43,149 bases of DNA from an uncultured Clostridium sp. GTDB taxonomy: Bacteria > Bacillota > Clostridia > TANB77 > CAG-508. The notes below the pieces were generated by a model. The model had not been told where the DNA came from. It saw only the letters and a program-made list of their open reading frames with translations, and searched no databases. The stretch is from assembly GCA_947572545.1 (NCBI GenBank), contig CANPCK010000002.1, forward strand, positions 1 to 43,149, given 5' to 3'. This document shows positions 27,132 to 36,603 of the stretch, one piece after another (within the stretch, counting starts at the first letter, position 1; each line of letters begins with the position of its first letter). The position numbers and the translations under genes were made by a program.

Positions 27132-27985
27132 TTAAGAAAACAACCTAAATATCACTATTCCTATGCTTTCAATTATAAATAGATTTAACATATTTGATGC
27201 AAACAGGTTGCTTGTTGCCTCTATTACTCCTTCTGTGTCATTTGAATTTTTGCTGTGATGCTTTTGTGCTTCTATGAAAGTTATTAGTTCAGGTATACTT
27301 GTTACAAATCCTAATATTATTCCAATTATTGCTTCTGGAATATTAAATGCACTATTTAAGACTTCTAATGTGTTCCCAAGTAAATTTCCGAACTACAAAT
27401 AAAATTACTCCTGTTATAAGTAGTTTTATTACTGTTAATAGAGCAAGTTTGTTTTTGTTTTTTACCCACTTTTTTTCTTCTTCTATTTTCTTTTCTTCTG
27501 CTTTACTCATTCCCTTTATTTTATATATTTTATAAGCATTACCTTTTATAAAATATAGAGCAATAAAAGCTAATATAAATATTGGAACTATTGTTATATT
27601 TGCCTCAATTCCTGTAATTATCATTAATATAGGTATAATAATTGTTACAAATACAATTCCAAGTTCTATTTTTAATGCTCTATTCTCTAGTATTTTCCCG
27701 ATTTTTATTAATGGCTATAGATGTTATGTACTGTACTACATTTATTACATTAGAGCTTATTATATTAAATATACTTGCACTGAATAATCCTTGCATTGAT
27801 GAAAAAAATACTGTAAGTAGCTCTGGCATAGAAGTTGCAACTCCAGCTACATTTCCAACTGCTTTTGGGCTTAAATCAAGTATTTCTGCAAGTTTTCTTA
27901 GAAGTTTTACAAGTATTTCCTTTGACACATATACTATTATCAAAGAAAAAATTATAAATTTTAAAATTTCAAATATTAATCCCAT
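27132..27985 (-). CDS. Sodium/calcium exchanger family protein, needs two +1 shifts
   Basis: Two +1 shifts, at CGG 27698-27700 (Gly96) and 27388-27390 (Gly199), give a 283-residue CaCA-family antiporter. Its two alpha repeats are visible: GVATSMPELLTVFFSSMQG in the first half and GFVTSIPELITFIEAQ in the second, with acidic Glu residues that bind the cation. A charged cytoplasmic loop (KAEEKKIEEEKKWVKNK) separates the halves. The corrected joins are INKN-GKILENRALKIE and FVV-GNLLGNTLEVLNSAF. The first site is followed by G rather than A, and the skipped base is still C. Conventional reading splits the gene into three fragments. Confidence 0.9.
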
Positions 27986-28057
27986 ATTTACTACCTCCTA
28001 ACTTAAGTATTCTACATTTTAACTAAATTTAAACAATTAAATTCATTATATATACAC

Positions 28058-28090
28058 CAATCCCCCTCACTTAGAAAGCAAGGGGGATTG
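28058..28090 (-). terminator. GC-rich hairpin after the gene at 28108
   Basis: CAATCCCCCT pairs perfectly with AGGGGGATTG over a 13-base loop, just past the stop of the GC-rich gene. Confidence 0.75.
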
Positions 28091-28107
28091 AATTTGGAGA
28101 TAGTCTG

Positions 28108-28461
28108 CTAGTTTTCGTTGTTGCCCTCATAGGCACTGACATCATCGCCATCTTCCTCATGAGCATAGGTACCCTCGCAGAACACAGCGTCAAGTATGTC
28201 CTTAACCTCACCCAATTTGTCACGGAAAGAAGTCTCCGCAGCATAAGTCCGTGTTATTCTCATCTCTCCAGCATGACTGTTCAAGTCATGCTGGAGCTGC
28301 TGGATAATGCTATTGGCTGCATCCCTAAGGGACATTAGCCGAAACAAAGTCATCTCTTTTTCCTGACTTGTCAACTCAGTCCGGCTGATAGTTTCTGTTG
28401 CCATCCTTACCTTTTGGGCAATGTCAGGAAGTTCTTCAAAAAATTTCTTGAAGTCATCCAT
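28108..28461 (-). CDS. GC-rich orphan gene using CGG as arginine
   Basis: I do not recognise this 117-residue, mostly helical acidic protein (MDDFKKFFEELPDIAQKVRM at the start, acidic tail HEEDGDDVSAYEGNNEN). Its base composition is much richer in GC than that of its neighbours. It uses CGG in frame three times (28381-28383, 28339-28341, 28249-28251), each needed as Arg: a shift at the first reaches a stop three codons later. It has a sigma-A promoter, a leader shared with the gene at 12296, an AAGGAGAA site and a GC-rich terminator. It looks like a recently acquired cassette not adapted to the host code. Confidence 0.65.
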   Translation of the reverse strand: MDDFKKFFEELPDIAQKVRMATETISRTELTSQEKEMTLFRLMSLRDAANSIIQQLQHDLNSHAGEMRITRTYAAETSFRDKLGEVKDILDAVFCEGTYAHEEDGDDVSAYEGNNEN

Positions 28462-28477
28462 AATTTTTTCTCCTTTT

Positions 28478-28600
28478 AACTTAAGCTATAGTATACTGAT
28501 TTTTGCCTAAGCGGGCTGACTAGACCCTAAATGCATATTATTTTGGTACTCGGAATTAAGTACTTATATTTATTATATCACATTTACATAAAATTGTCTA
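28478..28600 (-). promoter_or_regulatory. Promoter and shared leader of the GC-rich gene
   Basis: On the minus strand TAGACA (28595-28600), a 17-bp spacer and TATAAT (28572-28577) lead into a transcript with TTTAGGGTCTAGTCAGCCC, then GCTTAGGC and AGCTTAAGT (28478-28531). The same order of blocks occurs before the gene at 12296. The promoter overlaps the end of valS by 3 bp. Confidence 0.7.
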
Positions 28601-31216
28601 GTTTAACTCATTTATTCTTTTTTCAACTGTTTCTAACATTTCTTTATATTTTTTAAGTTTTTCTTCTTCCTCTTGTATCTTCTCTTTAGGTGCTTTTTCT
28701 ACAAATCCTTTATTTGCAAGCATTTTAGTTGCTCTTTCTACTTCCTTTTCTAATTTTTCTCTTTCTCCATTTAGTCTTTCTAATTCTTTTTGTACATCAA
28801 CTAGTTCTTCAAATGGTATAAATACTTCTATTCCTTCTTGAACTATTGATATTGCATTACTTGGTATATCTTTTTTATTTTCTTTTATTTCTATACTATC
28901 AGCAAATCCTAGTTTCTTTAAAAATTCACTCGATGCTTCTATTAATTTTGTATATTTTGCTGTAACAAATATAAGCTTTGTTTTTTTACTTGGAACAACA
29001 TTCATATTTGCTCTTACATTTCTTATATTTACTATAATATTTTTTAGTATCTCTATATTTTCTTCTTCTTCGTTATATTTAAAACTTTCCTTTATTTCTG
29101 GCCAATCTTCTAGCATTATACTTTCTTTTTTTACTATTAGCTCTCTATATATTTTTTCTGTTATAAATGGCATGAATGGATGTAATAATTTCAAAGATGT
29201 CATAAGTACACAATTTAATGTATACATTGCTTCTTTTTTTGATATATCATTTTCATTATATAGTCTTGGTTTTACAATCTCTATATACCAATCGCAAAAT
29301 TCACTCCATATAAAATCATATATCTTTGTTGCTGCAATTCCAATTTCATATTTTTCAATATGGTTTGTTACTTCTACTACTAATTTATCTAATTTATTTA
29401 ATATCCATTTATCTTCGATTTTTAAGTTTTCTTTATCATATTCTTCTAATGTTTCATCAATATTTGCTAGTACAAATTTAGATGCATTCCATATCTTATT
29501 TGCAAAATTCTTTGTTGATGCTGCTTTATCCTCTGAATATTTTACATCATTGCCAAGTGTCATATTTTGAACAAGAGAAAATCTTAAACTGTCTGCTCCA
29601 TATTTGTTTATTATATCCATTGGATCTATTCCATTCCCTAAACTCTTTGACATCTTTCTTCCTTGTGCATCTCTAACTAATCCATGCATAAATACTGTAT
29701 CAAATGGTATTTGTTTTGTATGTTCTAGTCCTGAGAATATCATTCTTGCAACCCAGAAGAATATTATGTCATATGCTGTAACTAATGTATTTGTTGGATA
29801 GAAATATTTAAAGTCTTCTGTTTCTTCTGGCCAACCCATTGTTGAAAATGGCCATAATGCAGAGCTAAACCAAGTATCCAAAGTATCTGGGTCTTGATAT
29901 ATATTTTCACTACCACATTTTTGGCATTTATCTGGCTCTTTTTCTGAAACTGTTATCTCTCCACAATCTTTACAATGATATGCTGGAATTCTATGTCCCC
30001 ACCATATTTGTCTTGATATACACCAATCTTTTATATTTTCCATCCAATGGAAATATATTTTCTCAAATCTTTCTGGTACAAATCTTATTTTTCCTGTTTT
30101 AACAATATCTATTGCTGGTTTTGCAAGCTCGTCCATTTTCATAAACCATTGCATTGATATTCTTGGTTCTACTGTATTATGACATCTATAGCATTTTCCA
30201 ACATTATGTGTATAGTCTTCTATTTTTTCTAATACATCTAATTCTTCTAAGTCATTTACTATTGCTTTTCTTGCTTCTATCAAGTTCATTCCTTTATATT
30301 TTGGCACCACATCTAGCATTATATTTTTTTCATCAAATACTTCTACTATTTCTAAATTATGCCTTTTTCCTGCTTCATAATCATTAAAATCATGTGCTGG
30401 GGTAAGCTTGACACATCCTGTTCCAAATTCTTTTTCTACAAATTCATCTGCTATAATAGGTATTTCTTTATTTACAATAGGAAGTACTACTGTTTTTCCT
30501 ATCATATTTTTATATCTTTCATCTTCTGGATGCACTGCAACTGCTGTATCTCCTAGCATTGTTTCTGGTCTTGTTGTTGCAACTGTTACATATTCTTTTT
30601 TATCTTTTGTATAGTATCTTATATGCCATAAATGTGTAGGTTCTTCTTCAAATTCTACTTCTGCATCTGATAAAGAGGTTTTACATGTAGGACACCAATT
30701 TATCATTCTATTTCCCCTATATATTGCACCTTTACTATACATATCTATAAATACTTTTTCAACTGCTTTTGATAACCCTTCGTCTAATGTAAATCTTTCC
30801 CTAGTCCAATCACAAGCACATCCTAAACTTTTTAATTGTCTTACTATTGTTCCTCCATATTCATGTGTCCAGTCCCATGCTTCTTTAAGAAACGCTTCTC
30901 TTCCAATTTGCTCTTTTGTCTTTCCTTGATTTCTAAGTTTTTCTACTACTTTTACTTCTGTTGCAATAGCTGAATGATCTGTTCCTGGTATCCATAAAGT
31001 ATTGAAGCCTCTTAGCTTTTTATATCTTATTAATATATCTTGAAGTGTCATAACTAATGCATGTCCCATATGTAATTTTCCTGTTACATTTGGTGGTGGT
31101 ATTACTATTGTATATGGAGTTTTAGTTTTATCCACAACAGGAGTAAAATATCCTCTTTCATTCCACTCATTATACAAGCTTTCTTCAAATTCATTTGGGT
31201 CATATTTGTTTAACAT
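28598..31216 (-). CDS. valS: Valyl-tRNA synthetase
   Basis: This class I synthetase of 872 residues contains PPPNVTGKLHMGHALVMTLQD with HMGH as the HIGH motif (about residues 41-55), metal sites (WCPTCKT, CKDCGEI, CQKCGSE), the editing domain, GRKMSKSLGNGIDP and a C-terminal coiled-coil arm (residues 800-872). I choose ATG 31216 (MLNKYDPNEFEE) with an AAGGAGAGG site; the 33-codon upstream extension is leader sequence with a hairpin. There is no in-frame CGG in about 870 codons. Confidence 0.97.
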   Translation of the reverse strand: MLNKYDPNEFEESLYNEWNERGYFTPVVDKTKTPYTIVIPPPNVTGKLHMGHALVMTLQDILIRYKKLRGFNTLWIPGTDHSAIATEVKVVEKLRNQGKTKEQIGREAFLKEAWDWTHEYGGTIVRQLKSLGCACDWTRERFTLDEGLSKAVEKVFIDMYSKGAIYRGNRMINWCPTCKTSLSDAEVEFEEEPTHLWHIRYYTKDKKEYVTVATTRPETMLGDTAVAVHPEDERYKNMIGKTVVLPIVNKEIPIIADEFVEKEFGTGCVKLTPAHDFNDYEAGKRHNLEIVEVFDEKNIMLDVVPKYKGMNLIEARKAIVNDLEELDVLEKIEDYTHNVGKCYRCHNTVEPRISMQWFMKMDELAKPAIDIVKTGKIRFVPERFEKIYFHWMENIKDWCISRQIWWGHRIPAYHCKDCGEITVSEKEPDKCQKCGSENIYQDPDTLDTWFSSALWPFSTMGWPEETEDFKYFYPTNTLVTAYDIIFFWVARMIFSGLEHTKQIPFDTVFMHGLVRDAQGRKMSKSLGNGIDPMDIINKYGADSLRFSLVQNMTLGNDVKYSEDKAASTKNFANKIWNASKFVLANIDETLEEYDKENLKIEDKWILNKLDKLVVEVTNHIEKYEIGIAATKIYDFIWSEFCDWYIEIVKPRLYNENDISKKEAMYTLNCVLMTSLKLLHPFMPFITEKIYRELIVKKESIMLEDWPEIKESFKYNEEEENIEILKNIIVNIRNVRANMNVVPSKKTKLIFVTAKYTKLIEASSEFLKKLGFADSIEIKENKKDIPSNAISIVQEGIEVFIPFEELVDVQKELERLNGEREKLEKEVERATKMLANKGFVEKAPKEKIQEEEEKLKKYKEMLETVEKRINELN

Positions 31217-31238
31217 AGTTATCCTCTCCTTCTTTTTT

Positions 31239-31301
31239 GAGACTGTTAGAGTCTTACTCATTATAGTCTCAGTATACAGTTTGCTATGCAAACTGTATAC
31301 T
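31239..31301 (-). repeat. Structured valS leader related to the ileS leader element (H)
   Basis: On the minus strand a perfect 14-bp hairpin AGTATACAGTTTGC-3-GCAAACTGTATACT (31271-31301) is followed by GAGACT-ATAAT-GAGT-AAG-ACTC-TAAC-AGTCTC (31239-31270). The second part mirrors the nested hairpin in the ileS leader with different stem bases and a shared TAACAG. No T-box core is present. Confidence 0.6.
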
Positions 31302-31337
31302 TTAAAAAATATCAAAAACTTTTATTCACTCCACCTA

Positions 31338-32297
31338 TTAAATCTCGTTGTATTCTTTTTCATTTATAACATTTGTTGTTGAATTTTTATTTGTAACTTC
31401 ATTTTTTGTATTGTTTTTTTCTTCTGTTGGTTCTGTGTTAGTTTCTTTTGTATCATTATTTGTTTTTGTTTCTTTTTTGTAACTTTTCCAAGGATTATTT
31501 TTATCTGGGTCTGTTGGATCCCAATTTCTAACAGCTTCGTCATCACTAATCTTTTGTGCACTAGGTTTCCCAAGTGGACCTGGGTTTTCATCTGAATAAA
31601 ATTCTACCTGTGTCCCTTTTGCACAGTTATCATATATCCATTTTGCATCTTCTACTTTAAGTCTTATACAACCAAGCGATGCTTTTGTTCCAAGTTTATC
31701 ATATTCCCACCATTCAAGTGTTGATTTGTCTTGTTTTTCATATGGTACTGAATGGAATAATATATGCCCTGTAATTCTACAAGCGTATTGCCCATATACA
31801 TCTCCTTGTAATAATCTCCAAGTGTATTTATCTGACATTTTGTATACACCTGACTCTGGTGTTGCAGTTCCTATAGAACATATCATCGCTTTAACTGGTA
31901 CTGTATATTTGCCATTTGAATCTTTTTTATATATTGTTACAACATTTGCTTGATTATTTATTTTTATATAATATTGTTCACTGTTTGTTTTATCAGTAGT
32001 TTTTGAACCTTCGTCACTTTTATTTGATTGATTTACTTCATTTGTGTTATTATTTTCATTAGTTTGATTGTCTCCTTCTAACCCTACTACTAACACGTTG
32101 TTTTCGTCATCTCCTTTTTTGTTTTCACTATAATATAGTATATTACCTTCTTCCTTGTCTAATTCTTTGCTTTTTTGGGTAAAGTAGTAAACTGTTGCAC
32201 CAATTATAGCTAATATAAGTAGTAAAAGTATAGCAAATCCTGCAATTATAATCATTTTCTTCTTTTTTATATTTTTCTTTTTTTGCTCTTTTGTCAT
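31338..32297 (-). CDS. Membrane-anchored L,D-transpeptidase (YkuD)
   Basis: This 319-residue protein has a Lys-rich cytoplasmic start, one transmembrane segment (about residues 15-36), an Asn/Thr-rich linker, a YkuD domain (about 105-240) and an Asn/Thr/Lys-rich tail. The catalytic block is HSVPY followed by the S-x-G-C motif in KASLGCIRLKVEDA, with Cys as nucleophile. It makes 3-3 peptidoglycan crosslinks or attaches proteins to the wall, outside the membrane. Both flanking regions are low-complexity, typical of wall-spanning linkers. Confidence 0.9.
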   Translation of the reverse strand: MTKEQKKKNIKKKKMIIIAGFAILLLLILAIIGATVYYFTQKSKELDKEEGNILYYSENKKGDDENNVLVVGLEGDNQTNENNNTNEVNQSNKSDEGSKTTDKTNSEQYYIKINNQANVVTIYKKDSNGKYTVPVKAMICSIGTATPESGVYKMSDKYTWRLLQGDVYGQYACRITGHILFHSVPYEKQDKSTLEWWEYDKLGTKASLGCIRLKVEDAKWIYDNCAKGTQVEFYSDENPGPLGKPSAQKISDDEAVRNWDPTDPDKNNPWKSYKKETKTNNDTKETNTEPTEEKNNTKNEVTNKNSTTNVINEKEYNEI

Positions 32298-32331
32298 ATT
32301 TTATATTTCCTTTTAATTAAAATATATAAGA

Positions 32332-32369
32332 ACCTCACCCACTATGCAATCAAAGATTGCGAGTGAGGT
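32332..32369 (-). terminator. Hairpin between small membrane gene and transpeptidase gene
   Basis: ACCTCAC pairs with GTGAGGT, and inside GCAATC-AAA-GATTGC forms a second stem. It follows the stop at 32387 and is probably a terminator, though the 3' U run is weak. Confidence 0.5.
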
Positions 32370-32386
32370 CCCCAGAACCTTGTTGC

Positions 32387-32572
32387 TCAAATCGCAATAA
32401 TCAAAGTTCCAATAATAGCCATAATAAATCCCAAAATTTTTAAACCTGCTGTTCCTTCATTTTGGTCTCCAAAGCTAAATACCTTCTTTGATATTCCTCT
32501 TGCATCAAAAATAAGTATTACACCTAATGTTGCAAGAACTAATCCTATTATTAAAAAAATCGTTTCTTTCAT
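32387..32572 (-). CDS. Small two-segment membrane protein
   Basis: This 61-residue protein has hydrophobic segments at about residues 4-22 and 43-61 joined by a short polar loop (DARGISKKVFSFGDQNEGT). It resembles many small clostridial membrane proteins without assigned function. AAGGATG lies upstream of ATG. Confidence 0.65.
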   Translation of the reverse strand: MKETIFLIIGLVLATLGVILIFDARGISKKVFSFGDQNEGTAGLKILGFIMAIIGTLIIAI

Positions 32573-32770
32573 AATTCAACATCCTTATAATTTATTATTA
32601 TATTTTATCTTTTTTTGTTTTAAAAGTCAAGCTTTCAAACGAATAGACCTTCCCAAATTTAAAATTAAAATCTTCTTTAAAAATATTTCTTAATTTCATT
32701 TAAATGTATATTTTGTTATTTTAAGTCAATACTATAAATATAGAAAATTTGTATGGAGGTGCATTTAGGT

Positions 32771-32863
32771 ATGTCTAAAGAAAAAAAGAACAATAACCAA
32801 AACAAAAACAACAACAATAACAAAAATAATAATAACAATCAAAACGAAAACAATAATCATTAA
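32771..32863 (+). CDS. 30-residue asparagine-rich microprotein
   Basis: Too short for routine ORF calling: MSKEKKNNNQ is followed by runs of Asn broken by Lys and Gln, ending NNNH. A GGAGGTG site precedes the ATG and a perfect terminator begins 7 bp after the stop, so it is an independently transcribed unit between a hairpin and uvrA. The product could be a peptide or the transcript could act as an RNA. I know no function for it. Confidence 0.55.
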   Translation: MSKEKKNNNQNKNNNNNKNNNNNQNENNNH

Positions 32864-32869
32864 TTGTTT

Positions 32870-32900
32870 AAAAGGTATTTCGAAAATCGAAATACCTTTT
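32870..32900. terminator. Bidirectional terminator, microgene and uvrA
   Basis: AAAAGGTATTTCG and its exact complement around loop AAAAT lie between the microgene (+) and uvrA (-). Confidence 0.9.
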
Positions 32901-32904
32901 CCTT

Positions 32905-35728
32905 TTAATCTAAATATTTTTTTAAGAACTTACCTGTATAGCTTTTTTCATTTTTTACTACCTGTTCTGGTGTTCCAACTTGTAATACTGTTCCACCATT
33001 TTCTCCACCTTCTGGTCCTAAATCCACAATATAATCACAAGTTTTAATTAAATCTAAATTATGTTCAATAACTACAATACTATTTCCTGTATCTACCAAT
33101 CTTTGTAATATATCCACTAATTTATGAACATCTGCAATATGAAGTCCTGTTGTTGGTTCATCTAGTATATAAAGTGTCTTTCCTGTTGCCTTTTTAGATA
33201 ATTCTGTTGCAAGTTTTACTCTTTGTGCTTCTCCTCCTGATAATGTTGTTGAAGGTTGTCCTAGTTTTATATACCCAAGTCCCACATCTGCTAGTGTCTG
33301 AATTTTCTGTTTGACTCTTGGAATATTCTCAAAAAAGTCTAATGCTTCTTCGACTGTCATCTCTAATACATCTGCTATTGTTTTTCCTTTATATTTTACT
33401 TCTAGTGTTTCTTGATTATATCTCTTTCCCTTACAGACTTCACAAGGTACATATATATCTGGTAAGAAGTGCATTTCTATTCTTAAAACTCCATCACCTT
33501 GACAAGCTTCACATCTTCCACCTGGAACATTAAAACTAAATCTTCCTTTTTGATATCCCCTCATTTTTGCTTCATTTGTTGTTGCAAATAGATCACGTAT
33601 AATATCAAAAACTCCTGTATATGTTGCTGGATTTGAACGTGGTGTCCTTCCAATTGGAGATTGGTCTATATTTATGATTTTATCTATATTTTCAATTCCC
33701 TTTATACCTTTACATTTACCTGGTCTTTCATTTGCTTTGTTTATTTCTTTTGCAATTGTTTTATATAGCACTTCATTGACTAAAGTAGATTTACCTGATC
33801 CTGAAACTCCTGTCACACAAGTAAATACCCCAAGTGGTATTTTTACATTTATATTTTTTAAGTTGTTTTCTGAAGCTCCTAATATTTCAATAGACTTTCC
33901 ATTTGATTTTCTTCTTTTCTTTGGAATTACTATCTTCTTTCTTCCACTTAAGTATTGACCTGTTATAGAATTCTCTATTAACTTTACCTCTTCTGCTGTT
34001 CCTTGTGCTATAACATTTCCACCATGTACTCCGTGGTCCTGGACCAATATCTATTAATTGATCTGCTGCATACATTGTGTCTTCATCATGTTCTACAACA
34101 AGTACAGAATTTCCTAAATCTCTAAGTTTCTTTAATGTTGCAATTAACTTATCATTATCTCTTTGATGTAAACCTATACTTGGCTCGTCTAATATATATA
34201 ATACACCTGTTAAGCTAGAACCAATTTGGGTTGCAAGCCTTATTCTTTGTGCTTCTCCACCTGATAATGTTCCTGCAGCTCTTGATAATGTTAAATACTC
34301 TAATCCTACATCTATTAAAAACTGTAGTCTTTTATCTAATTCTTTAAAAATTTGTTCTGCTATCATCTTTTCTTTTGCAGATAACTTTAATGAATTTAAA
34401 AATTCCTTTATGGCAACAATCGACATATCTGTAACTTCTTTTATATTTTTATCTGCTATTTTTACAGATAAGCTTTCTTTTTTTAACCTTGCTCCATTAC
34501 AGGTTGGGCAATCACTATTGCTCATATACATCTCATAAAAATCTCTCATTCCCTGAGATTTTGTTTCATTATGTCTTCTCTCTAATGTCGGAATTACTCC
34601 CTCAAATGGTGCTTTAAACTTCCTAACTCCTGCATATGACTCATATTCAAAGTCTATATTTTCTGTTCCTGTTCCATATAATATTTTTTCTAAGAATTCT
34701 CTTGGAAGTTTCTCTATTGGTTTTGATATATCTACTCCATAATGATTAGCTATACTTTCAAAGTACATTTTTGCCATTGTTTCACTTTTTTTCATAGTAC
34801 TTGAACCAAAAGCTTTAACTCCATCATATAAAGTTTTACTTTTGTCTGGTATTATTAAATCCTCATCTATTCTCATTAAGTAACCTATTCCTGTACATGT
34901 TGGGCAAGCACCAATTGGATTATTAAATGAGAACATTCTTGGTGATAATTCTCCTAGACTTATTCCACAATCTGGGCATGCATAATTACAGCTATATAGT
35001 TTTTCTTCTTTTCCATTTACATCAATTAAAACTAAATCGCTAGCATGTTTTAAAGCAATTTCTACTGATTCTGCAAGTCTATTTCTAATTCCTTCTTTTA
35101 TTACTAATCTATCTACAACAAGTTCTATATCATGTTTTTTCTTTCTGTCTATATTTAAGTCATCTGTAAGTTCTACTATTTCTCCATCAATTCTTGCACG
35201 TACAAATCCCTCTTTTTGATATCCCTGAATTTGTTTTACAAATTCTCCTTTTCTTCCACGGATAATAGGAGCTAAAACTTGTATTTTAGTTCCTTCTTCT
35301 AATTCCAAAATATTATCTACTATTTGATCTAGTGTTTGTTTTTCTATTTTTTTACCGCAATTTGGACAATATGCTGTCCCTATTCTTGCATATAGTAAAC
35401 GTATATAATCATATATTTCAGTAACTGTTCCAACTGTTGAACGTGGATTTTTTGAAGTCGTCTTTTGATCTATTGATATTGCTGGAGACAATCCATCTAT
35501 TGATTCAACATTTGGCTTTTCCATCATTCCTAAGAATTGCCTTGCATATGAAGACAAACTTTCTACATATCTTCTTTGACCTTCTGCATATAAAGTATCA
35601 AATGCTAAAGAGGATTTTCCTGAACCTGAAAGTCCTGTTATTACAACTAATTTATCTCTTGGTATTTCTAGATTTATATTTTTCAAATTATGTTCTTTTG
35701 CACCTTTTATAATTATTTTGTCATTCAT
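32905..35728 (-). CDS. uvrA: Excinuclease ABC subunit A, needs +1 shift at CGG
   Basis: With a +1 shift at CGG 34031-34033 (codon 566) this is a 940-residue UvrA, the normal length. The first ATPase half has GLSGSGKSS (about residues 31-39), zinc site CPNCGK, signature [12 protein letters not shown] and VVEHDEDT; the second half has GVSGSGKST, zinc finger CEACQGDG to CEVCKGKRY, a second [12 protein letters not shown] and VIEHNLD. The corrected join is [18 protein letters not shown], an invariant UvrA block. UvrA finds bulky DNA lesions and loads UvrB. Without the shift the second ATPase half is lost. Confidence 0.97.
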
Positions 35729-35898
35729 AATTTACCCCCATGGAAACTATTATACAATATTTAAAAATAAAAAACAAGGGTTTGGTAAAATTTTCCTAAT
35801 TCAAAATTTTTATATTATTTTTTAAGGACTTGTAGTATTATTCTTTTCTTTATGATATACTTAAATTAATATTTAAAATTTATGAAAAGGAGAATTTT

Positions 35899-36207
35899 AT
35901 GACTACTACAATTTATTCAATTAATGACATAAAAAAATTGTTGAGCGAAGTTTTAGTCGATACTGATGTAGAAAAAGCTATACTCTTTGGTTCTTACGCA
36001 AAAAAAACTCCTACTAAAACTAGTGATATTGATATCTTAATTGATAGTAATGGGAAAATTAAAGGTTTAAAATTTTTTGCTATTATTGACATGATTAAAG
36101 AAAAATTTGATAAAGATGTTGATGTTATTGAAAAATCAGAAGTAAACAAAAACTCTAAAATAGAAAAAGAAATAAAAAAAACAGGAGTTGTCGTATATGA
36201 AAAGTAA
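35899..36207 (+). CDS. mntA: MntA-type minimal nucleotidyltransferase antitoxin
   Basis: This 102-residue protein has the nucleotidyltransferase signature FGSYAKKTPTKTSDIDILID (G-S-x10-D-x-D). In characterised pairs MntA inactivates HepT by transferring AMP to a tyrosine near the HepT active site. It overlaps hepT by 11 bp, typical of coupled toxin-antitoxin genes. An AAAGGAGA site precedes the ATG. Confidence 0.9.
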   Translation: MTTTIYSINDIKKLLSEVLVDTDVEKAILFGSYAKKTPTKTSDIDILIDSNGKIKGLKFFAIIDMIKEKFDKDVDVIEKSEVNKNSKIEKEIKKTGVVVYEK

Positions 36208-36533
36208 AGATAAAATTATACTAGAAAAAATCTTAAAATATATAGAAGAATTGCACGACTTTATAAAGGACTATTCACATGAAGATTTTGAAAATGATAG
36301 AAAAACTATAAATGCATGTGTATTTAATTTAAGTCAAATTGGAGAATTAACTAATAAAGTTAGTATTGATTTAATTAACGAAAATCCTCGGTATTGAATG
36401 GCGTGGGTTAAAATCTTTAAGAAACCGAATTGTGCATGATTATGATGGTGTCAACCTAAGTATGATTTGGGGATTTCTTACAACTGAATTAGATGAACTA
36501 GAATTACAAATTAAAAACATTATTACAAATTAA
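36197..36533 (+). CDS. hepT: HepT-type toxin (HEPN RNase), needs +1 shift at CGG
   Basis: With a +1 shift at CGG 36389-36391 (codon 65) this is a 111-residue HEPN protein, the usual HepT length. The corrected second half contains GIEWRGLKSLRNRIVHDYDG, the R-x4-H-x-Y catalytic motif (R-N-R-I-V-H-D-Y), which conventional translation loses because it stops two codons after the CGG. The partner MntA overlaps upstream. It is the only plus-strand gene with a CGG, showing the effect is not tied to one strand. The start is ATG 36197. Here the fourth base is T (CGGT). Confidence 0.92.
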
Positions 36534-36538
36534 GTCCT

Positions 36539-36579
36539 AAATTAAGGTACACTTTGCAATAATTAGTGTACCTTAATTT
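36539..36579. terminator. Terminator after hepT
   Basis: AAATTAAGGTACACT and its exact complement flank an 11-base loop, with a following U run; it also suits the convergent sensor kinase. Confidence 0.88.
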
Positions 36580-36603
36580 TTTATTGTGAAAACAACAAGT
36601 TTC

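Noticed and set aside
13048-31315. T-box riboswitches upstream of ileS and valS
   Set aside because: No GGTGGTACCGCG-like antiterminator core or Stem I motifs are visible in either leader.
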